Positions 1 to 7,017 are shown, counted from the first letter of the stretch. The stretch: DNA of 12,463 nt from an uncultured Candidatus Planktophila sp. (GCA_937927965.1 CALEZA010000130.1:1-12463), one strand, 5' to 3'. Program-made: numbers and translations. Notes: a model not told the origin generated them from the sequence alone.

Positions 1-930
1 GATGATTTGCAGCCTGCAGCAGATGCTGATGAAACCTATAAGAAAGATCCACGCGATTTTGCACTATGGAAGGCAGCAAAGCCTGGAGATCCATCATGGC
101 CAACACCGTGGGGTGCTGGTCGTCCAGGATGGCATCTTGAATGCTCTGCAATGGCAAAGGCCTATCTCGGTGAAGCATTCGATATTCATGGCGGTGGACT
201 TGATCTGATTTTTCCTCACCACGAAAACGAAATCGCTCAATCAGAGGCGGCTGGTTATAAATTCGCAGCACGCTGGATGCACAATGCATGGGTAACAGCA
301 TCTGGTGAGAAGATGTCTAAATCTTTAGGCAATTCACTTCAAGTGCATGAACTTTTGAAAACTGTTCGCGGCATTGAACTTCGTTGGTATTTAGGTTCTG
401 CTCACTATCGCTCAATGCTTGAGTTCTCTCATGAGGCGTTAGCGGAATCAGCAATAGCTTTCCGTCGCGTTGAATCCTTCCTCCAGCGATCAGTTGAAAT
501 TCTTGGAACAGAGCCAACACCCGTATTAGGCGCAGCTTTTATCGATGCAATGAATGATGATTTAGCTGTTCCAACAGCGCTTGCTTCTATCTCAGAGGCC
601 CTGCGACTCGGAAATACTGCAATTACAGCAGGCACTAAAGAAGTTATCGCACAGTCTGCAAATGAGATTCGCGGAGCTCTTGAAGTTCTGGGATGCGATC
701 CATTTGATCCTGCCTTTGCATCAGCAACAAGTGCGGATGATTTGACAGGTGCTCTTGATGGAACTATTAGGTTAGCGCTGGCACAACGAGAAGCTGCTCG
801 TGCCCGTAAAGATTTTGAAAGTTCAGATGCAATTCGCGATGGTTTGATCACCCTTGGAATTGTTATTGAAGATACAGCGCAAGGACCACGATGGTCGATC
901 TCACGCAAGACTGAAGGAAGTGGTTCATAA
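1..930 (+). CDS. cysS: Cysteinyl-tRNA synthetase, 5' end missing
   Basis: This class I aminoacyl-tRNA synthetase charges tRNA-Cys with cysteine in the cytoplasm. Frame 1 is open from base 1, so the gene begins upstream. The 309 visible residues are roughly the C-terminal two thirds of a family usually near 460-470 residues; the HIGH signature is outside the window. Numbering from the first visible residue, C48 (in GWHLECSAM), H73 and E77 (in FPHHENE) match the zinc ligands of known CysRS, and KMSKS is at 104-108. The helical domain and the typical C-terminal block (AREAR-type helix, then SSDAIRD and a GI-x-IEDT tail) follow. That tail argues against MshC, the mycothiol paralogue, which lacks it. 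The TAA stop overlaps the rlmB start by one base (TAATG), so the two are probably co-transcribed and translationally coupled. Confidence 0.96.
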   Translation, partial: DDLQPAADADETYKKDPRDFALWKAAKPGDPSWPTPWGAGRPGWHLECSAMAKAYLGEAFDIHGGGLDLIFPHHENEIAQSEAAGYKFAARWMHNAWVTASGEKMSKSLGNSLQVHELLKTVRGIELRWYLGSAHYRSMLEFSHEALAESAIAFRRVESFLQRSVEILGTEPTPVLGAAFIDAMNDDLAVPTALASISEALRLGNTAITAGTKEVIAQSANEIRGALEVLGCDPFDPAFASATSADDLTGALDGTIRLALAQREAARARKDFESSDAIRDGLITLGIVIEDTAQGPRWSISRKTEGSGS

Positions 931-1877
931 TGGCTGGTAATTCAAAACCTCGCGGAGCAGTTCGCAAGTCCAAGAAGGGTCCAACTGTTGGATCTGGTGG
1001 AAATCGCAAGCGTGGACTAGAAGGCAAAGGTCCAACACCAAAGGCTGAAGACCGCCCATATCACGCAGCTCATAAAGCAAAGAAGCGCACAGAGAAAGCT
1101 GTTGCAAAGAAGCCAGCAGCAGCTCGTCTTCCTAAGTCAGAGATGCCTAAAGGTGAGATTGTTTCAGGCCGCAATGCAGTTCTTGAGGCTCTTCGTGAGA
1201 GCGTTCCAGCAACTGAAGTCATGGTTGCACGCGGTGTTGATATCGATGACCGTATTGCAGAGTCTCTCCAACTAGCGCTTAATCATGGACTTCAAATTAA
1301 GGAAGTACATCGCGCTCAGCTAGAGACCATCGCACCAAATAGCCAAGGAATCATCCTTGGCATTAAGCCATTCCAATATTCAAGTTACGAAGAGATTTGT
1401 GATCGCGCAAAAGGAGCAAAGTTAATCGTTGCACTCGATGGTGTGACAGATCCTCGTAACCTTGGCGCAGTAACTCGAAGCGCTGCAGCCTTTGGAGCCT
1501 CTGGAATCATTATTCCTGAGCGTAGAGCTGCAGCTATGACGGCCTCTGCTTGGAAGACATCAGCAGGTGCTGCAGCTCGCCTTCCAATTGCACAGGTCAC
1601 CAATCTCGCTCGCACAATCGATGATGCGAAGAAGCGCGGAATGTTTGTTGTGGGTTTAGATGGTGATTCAGATGTCACATTAAGTGAGATGAAGGTTGCT
1701 AAGGAAGATCTCATGATTATTGTGGGATCTGAAGGTAAGGGACTTGCTCGCCTCACACGCGAGAAGTGCGATCTTATTGTCTCTATACCAATTAGCTCAT
1801 CGACTGAATCTCTCAATGCATCTGTTGCAACTTCAATTACTCTGTTCTGGATAGATGAGCAGCGTCGCAAGGGATAA
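930..1877 (+). CDS. rlmB: 23S rRNA 2'-O-ribose methyltransferase (TrmH/SpoU family)
   Basis: A 315-residue SPOUT-fold enzyme, most likely the one that methylates the 2'-OH of a guanosine in the 23S rRNA peptidyl-transferase region (Gm2251 in E. coli). Residues 1-72 are a Lys/Arg/Ala-rich, probably disordered extension of the kind seen in actinobacterial members, likely RNA-contacting. A SpoU substrate-binding domain begins at GRNAVLEALR (80-89). The SAM-binding trefoil knot has motif 1 at about 168-190 (LDGVTDPRNLGAVTRSAAAF), motif 2 at 264-275 (IVGSEGKGLARL) and motif 3 at 287-301 (IPISSSTESLNASVA). The ATG at 930 overlaps the cysS stop and has an AAGGAAG Shine-Dalgarno at 914-920. The cysS-rlmB order is common in Actinobacteria and supports this name over other SpoU methyltransferases. 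The exact target nucleotide is inferred from the family. Confidence 0.93.
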   Translation: MAGNSKPRGAVRKSKKGPTVGSGGNRKRGLEGKGPTPKAEDRPYHAAHKAKKRTEKAVAKKPAAARLPKSEMPKGEIVSGRNAVLEALRESVPATEVMVARGVDIDDRIAESLQLALNHGLQIKEVHRAQLETIAPNSQGIILGIKPFQYSSYEEICDRAKGAKLIVALDGVTDPRNLGAVTRSAAAFGASGIIIPERRAAAMTASAWKTSAGAAARLPIAQVTNLARTIDDAKKRGMFVVGLDGDSDVTLSEMKVAKEDLMIIVGSEGKGLARLTREKCDLIVSIPISSSTESLNASVATSITLFWIDEQRRKG

Positions 1878-1880
1878 GAG

Positions 1881-2666
1881 ATGATCTTCAATCGTTTTAT
1901 TGTCTGTGGTGATTCCTATAGCGAAGGAATGTCAGATGAGATTATTGACGGAAACTACCGCGGTTGGGCAGATCGAGTTGCAGATGAATTTGCTCTCCAC
2001 AGCAAAGATTTCACATATGCCAATCTTGCTATTCGAGGAAAGCTAGTCGGTCAGGTTGTTGCAGATCAGGTACCAATCGCAATTGGATATGTAACTGGCA
2101 AAGACACTCTCGTTTCATTTCATGCAGGTGCAAATGATGCTCTACGCCCTGGATATGACCCTGCGGTGACTATAGGTAAATACAAAGAAGGTGTTCGCGC
2201 TCTTGCAGCAACTGGTGCCACCCTGATGCTCTTCACAGTTCTTGAAGATACTGGAAACACTGGAAAGACAGCGGAAGTGTGGAAAGCTCGTTTCTCAGAA
2301 TTCAATCGTGCAGTGCGCGAGGTAGGGGCTGAGGTCGGAGCTATCGTCTCGGATGCTAACGGTCTAGATTTCTTCAAAGATAATCGCTTCTTAGCGTTTG
2401 ATCGTCTCCACCTCAATGAAGAAGGTCACTGGAGAGTTGCTCAAGCAGTTCTAGAAGTTCACAAATACCCATTTGATGCTGCCTGGAGAAATCCTCTCCC
2501 ACCTGCCGTACCAATTCCATGGATAAAGCGCCGAATTACGGGGATTAAATGGTTTATTACTTTTGCTCTTCCATGGATGCTACGCAGACTTCAGGGGAAG
2601 TCTTCTGGTGATAACCGAAAAGCAAAATACCCGCAGCCAATTTCTTGGCCACGGGTATCCGCATAA
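1881..2666 (+). CDS. SGNH/GDSL-family hydrolase (esterase/lipase type)
   Basis: A 261-residue cytoplasmic-looking SGNH hydrolase with no signal peptide. Block I is GDSYSEG (10-16) with nucleophile S12, block III is GAND (83-86), and block V is DRLHL with D174 and H177, so the catalytic Ser-Asp-His set looks complete. It is probably a carboxylesterase acting on a lipid, acyl or acetyl ester; the substrate cannot be told. After the catalytic domain comes a basic, hydrophobic tail (about 214-240) and an SSGD stretch, which I recall as conserved in the actinobacterial family and which might touch the membrane. The start lies 3 bases after the rlmB stop with AAGGG at 1869-1873, so it is the third gene of this operon. 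Its last 40 or so bases also encode a hairpin that looks like the terminator of the opposing gene. Confidence 0.85.
   Translation: MIFNRFIVCGDSYSEGMSDEIIDGNYRGWADRVADEFALHSKDFTYANLAIRGKLVGQVVADQVPIAIGYVTGKDTLVSFHAGANDALRPGYDPAVTIGKYKEGVRALAATGATLMLFTVLEDTGNTGKTAEVWKARFSEFNRAVREVGAEVGAIVSDANGLDFFKDNRFLAFDRLHLNEEGHWRVAQAVLEVHKYPFDAAWRNPLPPAVPIPWIKRRITGIKWFITFALPWMLRRLQGKSSGDNRKAKYPQPISWPRVSA
2617..2658 (-). terminator. Rho-independent terminator for the minus-strand beta-galactosidase gene
   Basis: A strong hairpin begins 12 bases past the beta-galactosidase stop codon. The outer stem is 7 bp (ATACCCG 2627-2633 with CGGGTAT 2652-2658). After a 2x2 internal loop comes a 5 bp stem (GCCAA 2636-2640 with TTGGC 2645-2649) and a 4-base loop. 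Read on the minus strand it is followed at once by a T-rich tract, TTTTGCTTTT (bases 2627 to 2618). On the plus strand no T tract follows, so it should work for the minus strand. It lies entirely within the 3' end of the SGNH hydrolase coding sequence. Confidence 0.8.
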
Positions 2667-2670
2667 CTAA

Positions 2671-5600
2671 TTAGATACTGCGCACTGTCCAGGTGAAGGT
2701 GTATGTACCTGCACCCACCAAGTATTGAGGAAGAGTATCTGGACCGCATGATGCTGTTCCAACACCGCGGTGTGCGGCATCGATATGCACGACTGTATTT
2801 CCAGAAGCCTTCACTTCAACATTGTGAGTTGCATCGGCAAGATCTGTTGCACGATTTGGTGTGATGGAAACTTGACGAGGCTTGTCGAGATCAATTCGAA
2901 CACCCTTGCCATCGTTACCTGTTACCTCAAACCATCTCACTCCCGCATGCCCACCATTTTCTTGAGGGCGAACATATGGAATGTATTGAGCTGCAACTGT
3001 AGATACCCATCGTCCTACACGACCAATCTTGCGATCTGGGTATGACTCATGAGGACCGGTTCCGAAATAGACGAGGCTGTCGAGGGCACCGCTTAATTCA
3101 AAGTTAATTCCCACGCGAGCCAGATCTTCGAGCTGCTTTGGAATAACAATTGTTTCCTTGACGGAGTAACCATCTGCAACAGGAGTAATTATCTGAGTCT
3201 GCTTCACAACAGATCCAGTGCTCGTCTCCCACACACTCACGATCTTACGCTGCTTAGAATTTTCAGTGATTGTGCAATCTGTTCTTTCGAGTGTTCGAAC
3301 GCCATAACGCTCCCACTTAGTTGCGATATGACCAATGCGATCATTATCTGTTGGTGCACGCCAGAGTGATAACTCTGGTGCATAGGCTCCATATGGAAGC
3401 TGAATCTCTCCTGAATCATTGACTGAGTTTTCAAAGAGTTCATTGGTTTTAACAGGTGCAATAGTCAATGACTTTGAAGGCAGTGGGAACTGATTCCATC
3501 CGATTTCAGTGGAAGTTGGAGCCCACGCTGTGCTGCTCTTACGAAGCACAGTAAAGGTGATAAAGCGCTCACCCTTGCCATCGGCCTTCAATAAAGCCGC
3601 TGATTTCACTGTAAAACGAGCAGTCTTGCGAGGACCGACAACAGGCAGCTTCACCCGCCCACTATCGACAATCTCACCATCGCGAGTGATGGACCAGATC
3701 AGGTCGATATCCTCAACGCCTGTAAAGAATTGCTTGTTGAAAATTGTGAATTGACCTGAGGATGCTTTGGTAGTTGAGATCAGAACAGGAGCTGCAATCG
3801 CCTTGAATTCATGCATTGCAGGCTTTGCTGTGCGATCTGGAAAGACCATTCCATCACAACAGAAGTTTCCGTCGTGCTTACTCTCCCCATAATCTCCACC
3901 ATATGCTGAGCGAGTTGTTCCATCTGGCATAAGTTGATCAGGACCGTGATCCCAGAACTCCCAGATAAATCCACCTTGGAGCCCAGGTGTTGATTCAATA
4001 ACCTTCCAATACTCAGCAAGAGTTCCGTTGGAGTTACCCATCGCATGTGAGTACTCGCACATAATCAATGGACGATCTTGCTTTCCAGACTTTGCATAGT
4101 TAGCAATTGCATTAATGGATGGATACATCGGACAAATCACATCGGTGAGTGAATGTCCGCCACGCCAATCACCACGAATAGCACCTTCGTAGTGAAGTGG
4201 GCGAGATGGATCCAACTTGCGAGCGTATGCAGCCGCAGCTTCATGGTTGAGTCCCTTACCTGACTCATTGCCAAGTGACCAGAGAACAACTGCTGGGTGA
4301 TGGATGTCGCGTTCAACCATGCGACCTACTCGCTCAACAAAGGCACCGAGATAACGAGGGTCATTACAAATTGAGTCATAGAAAGCATGTGACTCGATAT
4401 TTGCTTCTCCAACAACATAGAAGCCAAGTTCATCGCAGAGATCTAGGAAAGCTGCATCATTGGGATAGTGCGATGTGCGTACGGCATTGAAGTTCCAACG
4501 CTTGAGCTCCAAGAGATCTTGGCGCATGTCATCGCGAGTGAGTGCCCGACCTGTGAAGCGATTAAAGTCATGGCGATTAACACCATAGAAGATCACAGGT
4601 TGACCATTCACAAGGAGATCGCGTCCCTTGATAACCACACTGCGGAATCCAATTCGCTGGCTTGAAATTTGAACGATATTTCCTTGTGGATCAAGGAGTT
4701 CAAGGTGGAGGGTATAAAGGGCTGGGTTTTCAGCAGACCAGGGAGTGACCTTTGGAATTGAGGTCTCAAAGAGAATTCGGCCAGGTGTGGGAGGCTCAAT
4801 CTGAGCAAGAGCATCCGTCACAGACTTTGGCATATTGCCATTCCAGTATTCCCCAACAAAGAAGTCACGGCTTGCATTACGAAGCTCTTCAGGAATCTCT
4901 GTCCAGATTGGTGGCACAACTGTTGAGAGAGTTCCGCTCACAGATGCACTCTTCACCTTTGGAAGCTCTTCAATACGAGCACGCAGCGTGTAACCAGCAG
5001 TGGGCTTATCACCAACAGAACCAATAAATGCTTCAACCTTCAGTGTTCCAGTTGAATTATCTTTCGCAAGTCCCGCAGTTGTGTAGAGGCGCTCAATAAA
5101 GACATCGTTGGTCGCATAAAGTTTTACCGAACGAGTGATTCCGCCATGCCACCATTGATCTTGATCTTCAATATAAGTGGCATCTGACCACTTAGTGACA
5201 TCTATACGAAGAGTGTTCTTGCCACCTTTAAGGAATTTAGTGATATCAAATTCTGCAGCAAGACGAGAATCTTTAGACATTCCAACAACATCACCATTGA
5301 CCCAGATGAGCGCAACAGATTCAAATCCACCTAAGTGCAAAACAATTCGCTTGTTTTCCCATGAACCAGGAATTTCAAAATCACGCTCATAAATACCAGT
5401 TGGATTTTCAACAGGGACATTTGGGGGAGAGTGATCAAATGGCATCTGCACATTTGTGTAGATGGGTTTATCAAAGAAGACATCGCTCTCTGGCTGCATT
5501 GTCCACAAACCAGGCACTGGGATCTTTGACCAACGCTTGCGAACAGAATCTGTTGGCTTCCTCAGAAGTTGAAAACGCCAAGTTCCGTCGAGAGATAGCT

Positions 5601-5679
5601 TCTCAAAATGCTCAATGTTGAGCATCGGGAGGCGATTGATCGCGGTGGTTTCAGGGCTGGTCCAGTAGTTAGGTAGCAT
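2671..5679 (-). CDS. lacZ: Beta-galactosidase, glycoside hydrolase family 2 (large LacZ type)
   Basis: A 1002-residue cytoplasmic enzyme, close in length to E. coli LacZ (about 1024), that hydrolyses terminal beta-D-galactosides such as lactose. No signal peptide is seen. Domains in order: jelly-roll sugar-binding domain (about 30-195), immunoglobulin-like domain (about 200-345), TIM barrel (about 350-640), linker, and the beta-galactosidase small-chain domain (about 730-1002), which separates LacZ from beta-glucuronidases and mannosidases. The acid/base is E472 in LGNESG and the nucleophile E542 in CEYSHAMGNS; RTSHYPN (401-407) and NIESH (427-431) also match the family. The ATG at 5679 has a GGGAGGA Shine-Dalgarno 7 bases upstream. 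No sugar transporter, repressor or galactose-metabolism gene adjoins it, so it stands alone between convergent genes. Galactoside specificity is inferred from family and domain content. Confidence 0.94.
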   Translation of the reverse strand: MLPNYWTSPETTAINRLPMLNIEHFEKLSLDGTWRFQLLRKPTDSVRKRWSKIPVPGLWTMQPESDVFFDKPIYTNVQMPFDHSPPNVPVENPTGIYERDFEIPGSWENKRIVLHLGGFESVALIWVNGDVVGMSKDSRLAAEFDITKFLKGGKNTLRIDVTKWSDATYIEDQDQWWHGGITRSVKLYATNDVFIERLYTTAGLAKDNSTGTLKVEAFIGSVGDKPTAGYTLRARIEELPKVKSASVSGTLSTVVPPIWTEIPEELRNASRDFFVGEYWNGNMPKSVTDALAQIEPPTPGRILFETSIPKVTPWSAENPALYTLHLELLDPQGNIVQISSQRIGFRSVVIKGRDLLVNGQPVIFYGVNRHDFNRFTGRALTRDDMRQDLLELKRWNFNAVRTSHYPNDAAFLDLCDELGFYVVGEANIESHAFYDSICNDPRYLGAFVERVGRMVERDIHHPAVVLWSLGNESGKGLNHEAAAAYARKLDPSRPLHYEGAIRGDWRGGHSLTDVICPMYPSINAIANYAKSGKQDRPLIMCEYSHAMGNSNGTLAEYWKVIESTPGLQGGFIWEFWDHGPDQLMPDGTTRSAYGGDYGESKHDGNFCCDGMVFPDRTAKPAMHEFKAIAAPVLISTTKASSGQFTIFNKQFFTGVEDIDLIWSITRDGEIVDSGRVKLPVVGPRKTARFTVKSAALLKADGKGERFITFTVLRKSSTAWAPTSTEIGWNQFPLPSKSLTIAPVKTNELFENSVNDSGEIQLPYGAYAPELSLWRAPTDNDRIGHIATKWERYGVRTLERTDCTITENSKQRKIVSVWETSTGSVVKQTQIITPVADGYSVKETIVIPKQLEDLARVGINFELSGALDSLVYFGTGPHESYPDRKIGRVGRWVSTVAAQYIPYVRPQENGGHAGVRWFEVTGNDGKGVRIDLDKPRQVSITPNRATDLADATHNVEVKASGNTVVHIDAAHRGVGTASCGPDTLPQYLVGAGTYTFTWTVRSI

Positions 5680-5705
5680 GTTGGAATCCTCCCATGCATG
5701 TGGGA
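5680..5705 (-). promoter_or_regulatory. Shine-Dalgarno of lacZ with an overlapping small palindrome
   Basis: The minus strand carries GGGAGGA (5693-5687), 7 bases before the lacZ ATG, an almost ideal ribosome-binding site that fixes the start. Its GGGA end is part of a palindrome with 5-base arms, TCCCA (5690-5694) and TGGGA (5701-5705), around CATGCA; in RNA this could fold and partly cover the site. Whether the hairpin matters is unknown. Confidence 0.6.
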
Positions 5706-5770
5706 TAGGGGATAGACATTAAGCCTGCATTTGCGAAAAATCGCCCCTATTTATGCGGTGAAAGCAGGAT
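5706..5770 (-). promoter_or_regulatory. Probable lacZ upstream control region with nested inverted repeats
   Basis: This stretch lies between lacZ and the tRNA promoter. A possible minus-strand -10 box is TAATGT (5721-5716), with no good -35. Inverted repeats seen are GCGA (5733-5736) with TCGC (5741-5744) around AAAA, ATAGGGG (5705-5711) with CCCCTAT (5744-5750), and CCTGC (5724-5728) with GCAGG (5764-5768). The GCGA/TCGC element would overlap the -35 region of that putative promoter, as an operator might. These are short and could be chance. Confidence 0.3.
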
Positions 5771-5799
5771 TTTAAGAATCTGCTATTCAATGCCATAAT
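5771..5799 (+). promoter_or_regulatory. Likely sigma-70-type promoter of tRNA-Thr
   Basis: TTTAAG (5771-5776) and CATAAT (5794-5799) are 17 bases apart. The -10 matches TATAAT at 5 of 6 positions; the -35 is weaker at 3 of 6. Transcription would begin near 5806, about 15 bases before the mature tRNA 5' end. Confidence 0.5.
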
Positions 5800-5820
5800 T
5801 ACGCCGTTCAAAAGCAGTAC

Positions 5821-5895
5821 GCCTCCTTAGCTCAGTGGTAGAGCAGCTCACTTGTAATGAGCAGGTCATCCGTTCAAATCGGATAGGGGGCTCCA
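5821..5895 (+). tRNA. tRNA-Thr, anticodon UGU, CCA encoded
   Basis: It folds into a full cloverleaf: a 7 bp acceptor stem (5821-5827 with 5885-5891, one T-G wobble), D arm GCTC/GAGC (5830-5844), 5 bp anticodon stem GCTCA/TGAGC (5846-5862) with loop CTTGTAA, and T arm ATCCG/CGGAT around TTCAAAT (5868-5884). The anticodon is TGT (5853-5855), which reads ACA and other ACN threonine codons. The discriminator base is T (5892), and CCA (5893-5895) is encoded. Only 7 bases separate the 3' end from the stop codon of the convergent terC gene, with no obvious terminator between. Confidence 0.97.
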
Positions 5896-5902
5896 TTACT
5901 CC

Positions 5903-6826
5903 CTACTTAACCTCATCTACTTTCTTCTTCCGCATGCTCGCGCCCACAGCAATCGACATCACTACAACAATCACTGTGAGAGAGATACCTGTTGGAATCT
6001 TGAACCAAGCGTGGCTGATGATCATCTTGGCGCCCACCCACACGAGGATTACAGAAAGACCCTCTTTGAGGTAAACGAATTTATCCATCAGGTTTGCAAT
6101 CAAGAAATACATAGATCGTAAGCCGAGAATTGCCATCGCGTTGCTAGCAAATACCAAGAAAGGCTCATCTGTAACAGCAAAGATTGCAGGGATTGAATCG
6201 ACAGCAAAGACAAGGTCCATAAATTCAACCATGACGAGCACCAGGAAGAGCGGAGTGAAGTAGCGGACGCCATTGCGAACCACTACAAACTTCTCTTCCT
6301 GGAACTCATCTGTCATGCGTAAACGCTTCTTCAGGAGACGATAGAAGCGTGAATCGTTCAGATCAAAGTGATCGTCACGACCTCGGAACATCTTGATTCC
6401 CGTGTAAATCAAGAATGCTCCAAAGATGTAGAGAGTCCAGCTAAATTCCTTAATAAGTGCTGCGCCTGCAAAGATCATTGCAGCTCTCATCACGAGTGCA
6501 CCCACCACACCAAAGAAGAGAACTCTGTGCTGGTAGCGAGTAGGAACAGCTAGAGCGCTAAAGAGAAGCCCCCAAACAAAGACATTGTCGATTGCTAGAG
6601 ATTTCTCAATAAAGTAACCGCTGTAATACTGAAGAGCGAAGTCCGTGCCAGAGAAATACCAGACAACTCCACCCACTAGTAAGCCGCATACAATCCAGAT
6701 CGATGACCAGAAGGCAGCTTCTTTAAATGAGATTTCTTTGTGATTGCGGTGCAGGAGAAGGTCGATGAGAAGCATCGCCGTCACAAATACGATTAGCGCT
6801 ATCCACGCTGTTGAAGAGACATTCAT
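5903..6826 (-). CDS. terC: TerC/Alx-family integral membrane protein, probable Mn2+ exporter
   Basis: A 307-residue inner-membrane protein with about nine hydrophobic segments (roughly 6-24, 38-57, 79-93, 103-122, 128-146, 188-207, 227-245, 256-273, 279-297). The family's two acidic signatures are present: EKSLAIDNVFVWG (74-86) and MVEFMDLVFAVDSIPAI (199-215), with D80, D204 and D210 as likely metal-binding residues. A charged cytoplasmic loop lies at about 147-187 and a Lys-rich tail ends the protein. The family is named for tellurite resistance, but Alx/YkoY-type members export manganese, and the leader here (a yybP-ykoY-like element) supports that role. I chose the ATG at 6826 because AAGGAG (6838-6833) lies 6 bases upstream; a longer frame opening with TTG at 6868 would run through the leader structure. 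It converges on tRNA-Thr. Confidence 0.9.
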   Translation of the reverse strand: MNVSSTAWIALIVFVTAMLLIDLLLHRNHKEISFKEAAFWSSIWIVCGLLVGGVVWYFSGTDFALQYYSGYFIEKSLAIDNVFVWGLLFSALAVPTRYQHRVLFFGVVGALVMRAAMIFAGAALIKEFSWTLYIFGAFLIYTGIKMFRGRDDHFDLNDSRFYRLLKKRLRMTDEFQEEKFVVVRNGVRYFTPLFLVLVMVEFMDLVFAVDSIPAIFAVTDEPFLVFASNAMAILGLRSMYFLIANLMDKFVYLKEGLSVILVWVGAKMIISHAWFKIPTGISLTVIVVVMSIAVGASMRKKKVDEVK

Positions 6827-6834
6827 TGTTAACT

Positions 6835-6870
6835 CCTTGTGTAGGGCTCTAGTGAGCGTCGTACACAAGG
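6835..6870 (-). promoter_or_regulatory. Shine-Dalgarno-sequestering hairpin in the terC leader
   Basis: On the minus strand CCTTGTGTA (6870-6862) is the exact complement of TACACAAGG (6843-6835), giving a perfect 9 bp stem. Inside is a second small stem, GCTC (6857-6854) with GAGC (6849-6846), around ACTA. The 3' arm covers AAGG of the terC Shine-Dalgarno AAGGAG, so this fold should block ribosome binding. The 5' arm is also the 3' strand of the riboswitch closing stem, so the two folds exclude each other. Confidence 0.7.
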
Positions 6871-6955
6871 TCTCTCCGCCGAAATATTCGGCCTAGGCAC
6901 CGGTTGCTTTCACAACGTACTGACGACACCTAAGAAAGGGATACTCCCCCTGATG
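6864..6955 (-). ncRNA. yybP-ykoY-like manganese riboswitch aptamer in the terC leader
   Basis: Read on the minus strand, the leader has the family's hallmark segments in order: GGGGGAGTA (6950-6942), GTCGTCAGTACG (6927-6916) and GGAGAGACCTTG (6877-6866). Closing stem P1 pairs CATCAGG (6955-6949) with CCTTGTG (6870-6864) with one mismatch and one wobble. Further stems are CTTAGG (6934-6929) with CCTAGG (6897-6892), GTTG (6916-6913) with CAAC (6906-6903), and GCCGAA (6892-6887) with TTCGGC (6883-6878). The last shares G6892 with the first, so one pair must give way. This family senses Mn2+ and controls TerC/Alx and other Mn2+ efflux genes. I judged it by eye from conserved motifs; no covariance model was run. 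Confidence 0.75.
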
Positions 6956-6960
6956 GGCTA

Positions 6961-6989
6961 ATAATGAAGGAGAAAGTGGCGCGATGCAA
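6961..6989 (-). promoter_or_regulatory. Probable terC promoter
   Basis: On the minus strand TTGCAT (6989-6984) and CATTAT (6966-6961) are exactly 17 bases apart. The predicted transcription start, about 6954, coincides with the first bases of the riboswitch closing stem (6955), so promoter and aptamer calls support each other. Confidence 0.55.
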
Positions 6990-7005
6990 GTTGAAGTGCC
7001 CTTGC

Positions 7006-7011
7006 TAGACT
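7006..7011 (+). promoter_or_regulatory. -10 box for a leaderless carbonic anhydrase transcript
   Basis: TAGACT fits the actinobacterial TANNNT -10 pattern. Six bases (7012-7017) separate it from the ATG at 7018, so transcription would start at or next to the start codon and the mRNA would lack a Shine-Dalgarno; none is visible. Its -35 position (about 6983-6988) overlaps the -35 of the divergent terC promoter. Confidence 0.55.
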
Positions 7012-7017
7012 CGCTCC

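Noticed and set aside
1..930. MshC (mycothiol cysteine ligase) instead of CysRS
   Set aside because: The visible C-terminal extension after KMSKS and the rlmB neighbour fit CysRS; MshC lacks that tail.
1385..1891. Minus-strand frames of about 160 codons across cysS (429-908) and rlmB (1385-1891)
   Set aside because: Both are antisense shadows of conserved enzymes, with compositionally biased products and no ribosome-binding sites.
2671..2770. Cys in place of the E. coli Trp999 region of LacZ as an unusual active-site change
   Set aside because: A GTASCGPDTLPQY-type segment is, as far as I recall, common among non-enteric GH2 beta-galactosidases, so I do not treat it as odd.
6827..6868. A 14-residue N-terminal extension of terC from a TTG at 6868
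   Set aside because: It has no Shine-Dalgarno and runs through the 3' strand of the riboswitch stem and the sequestering hairpin; the ATG at 6826 has AAGGAG at ideal spacing and gives a normal TerC N-terminus.
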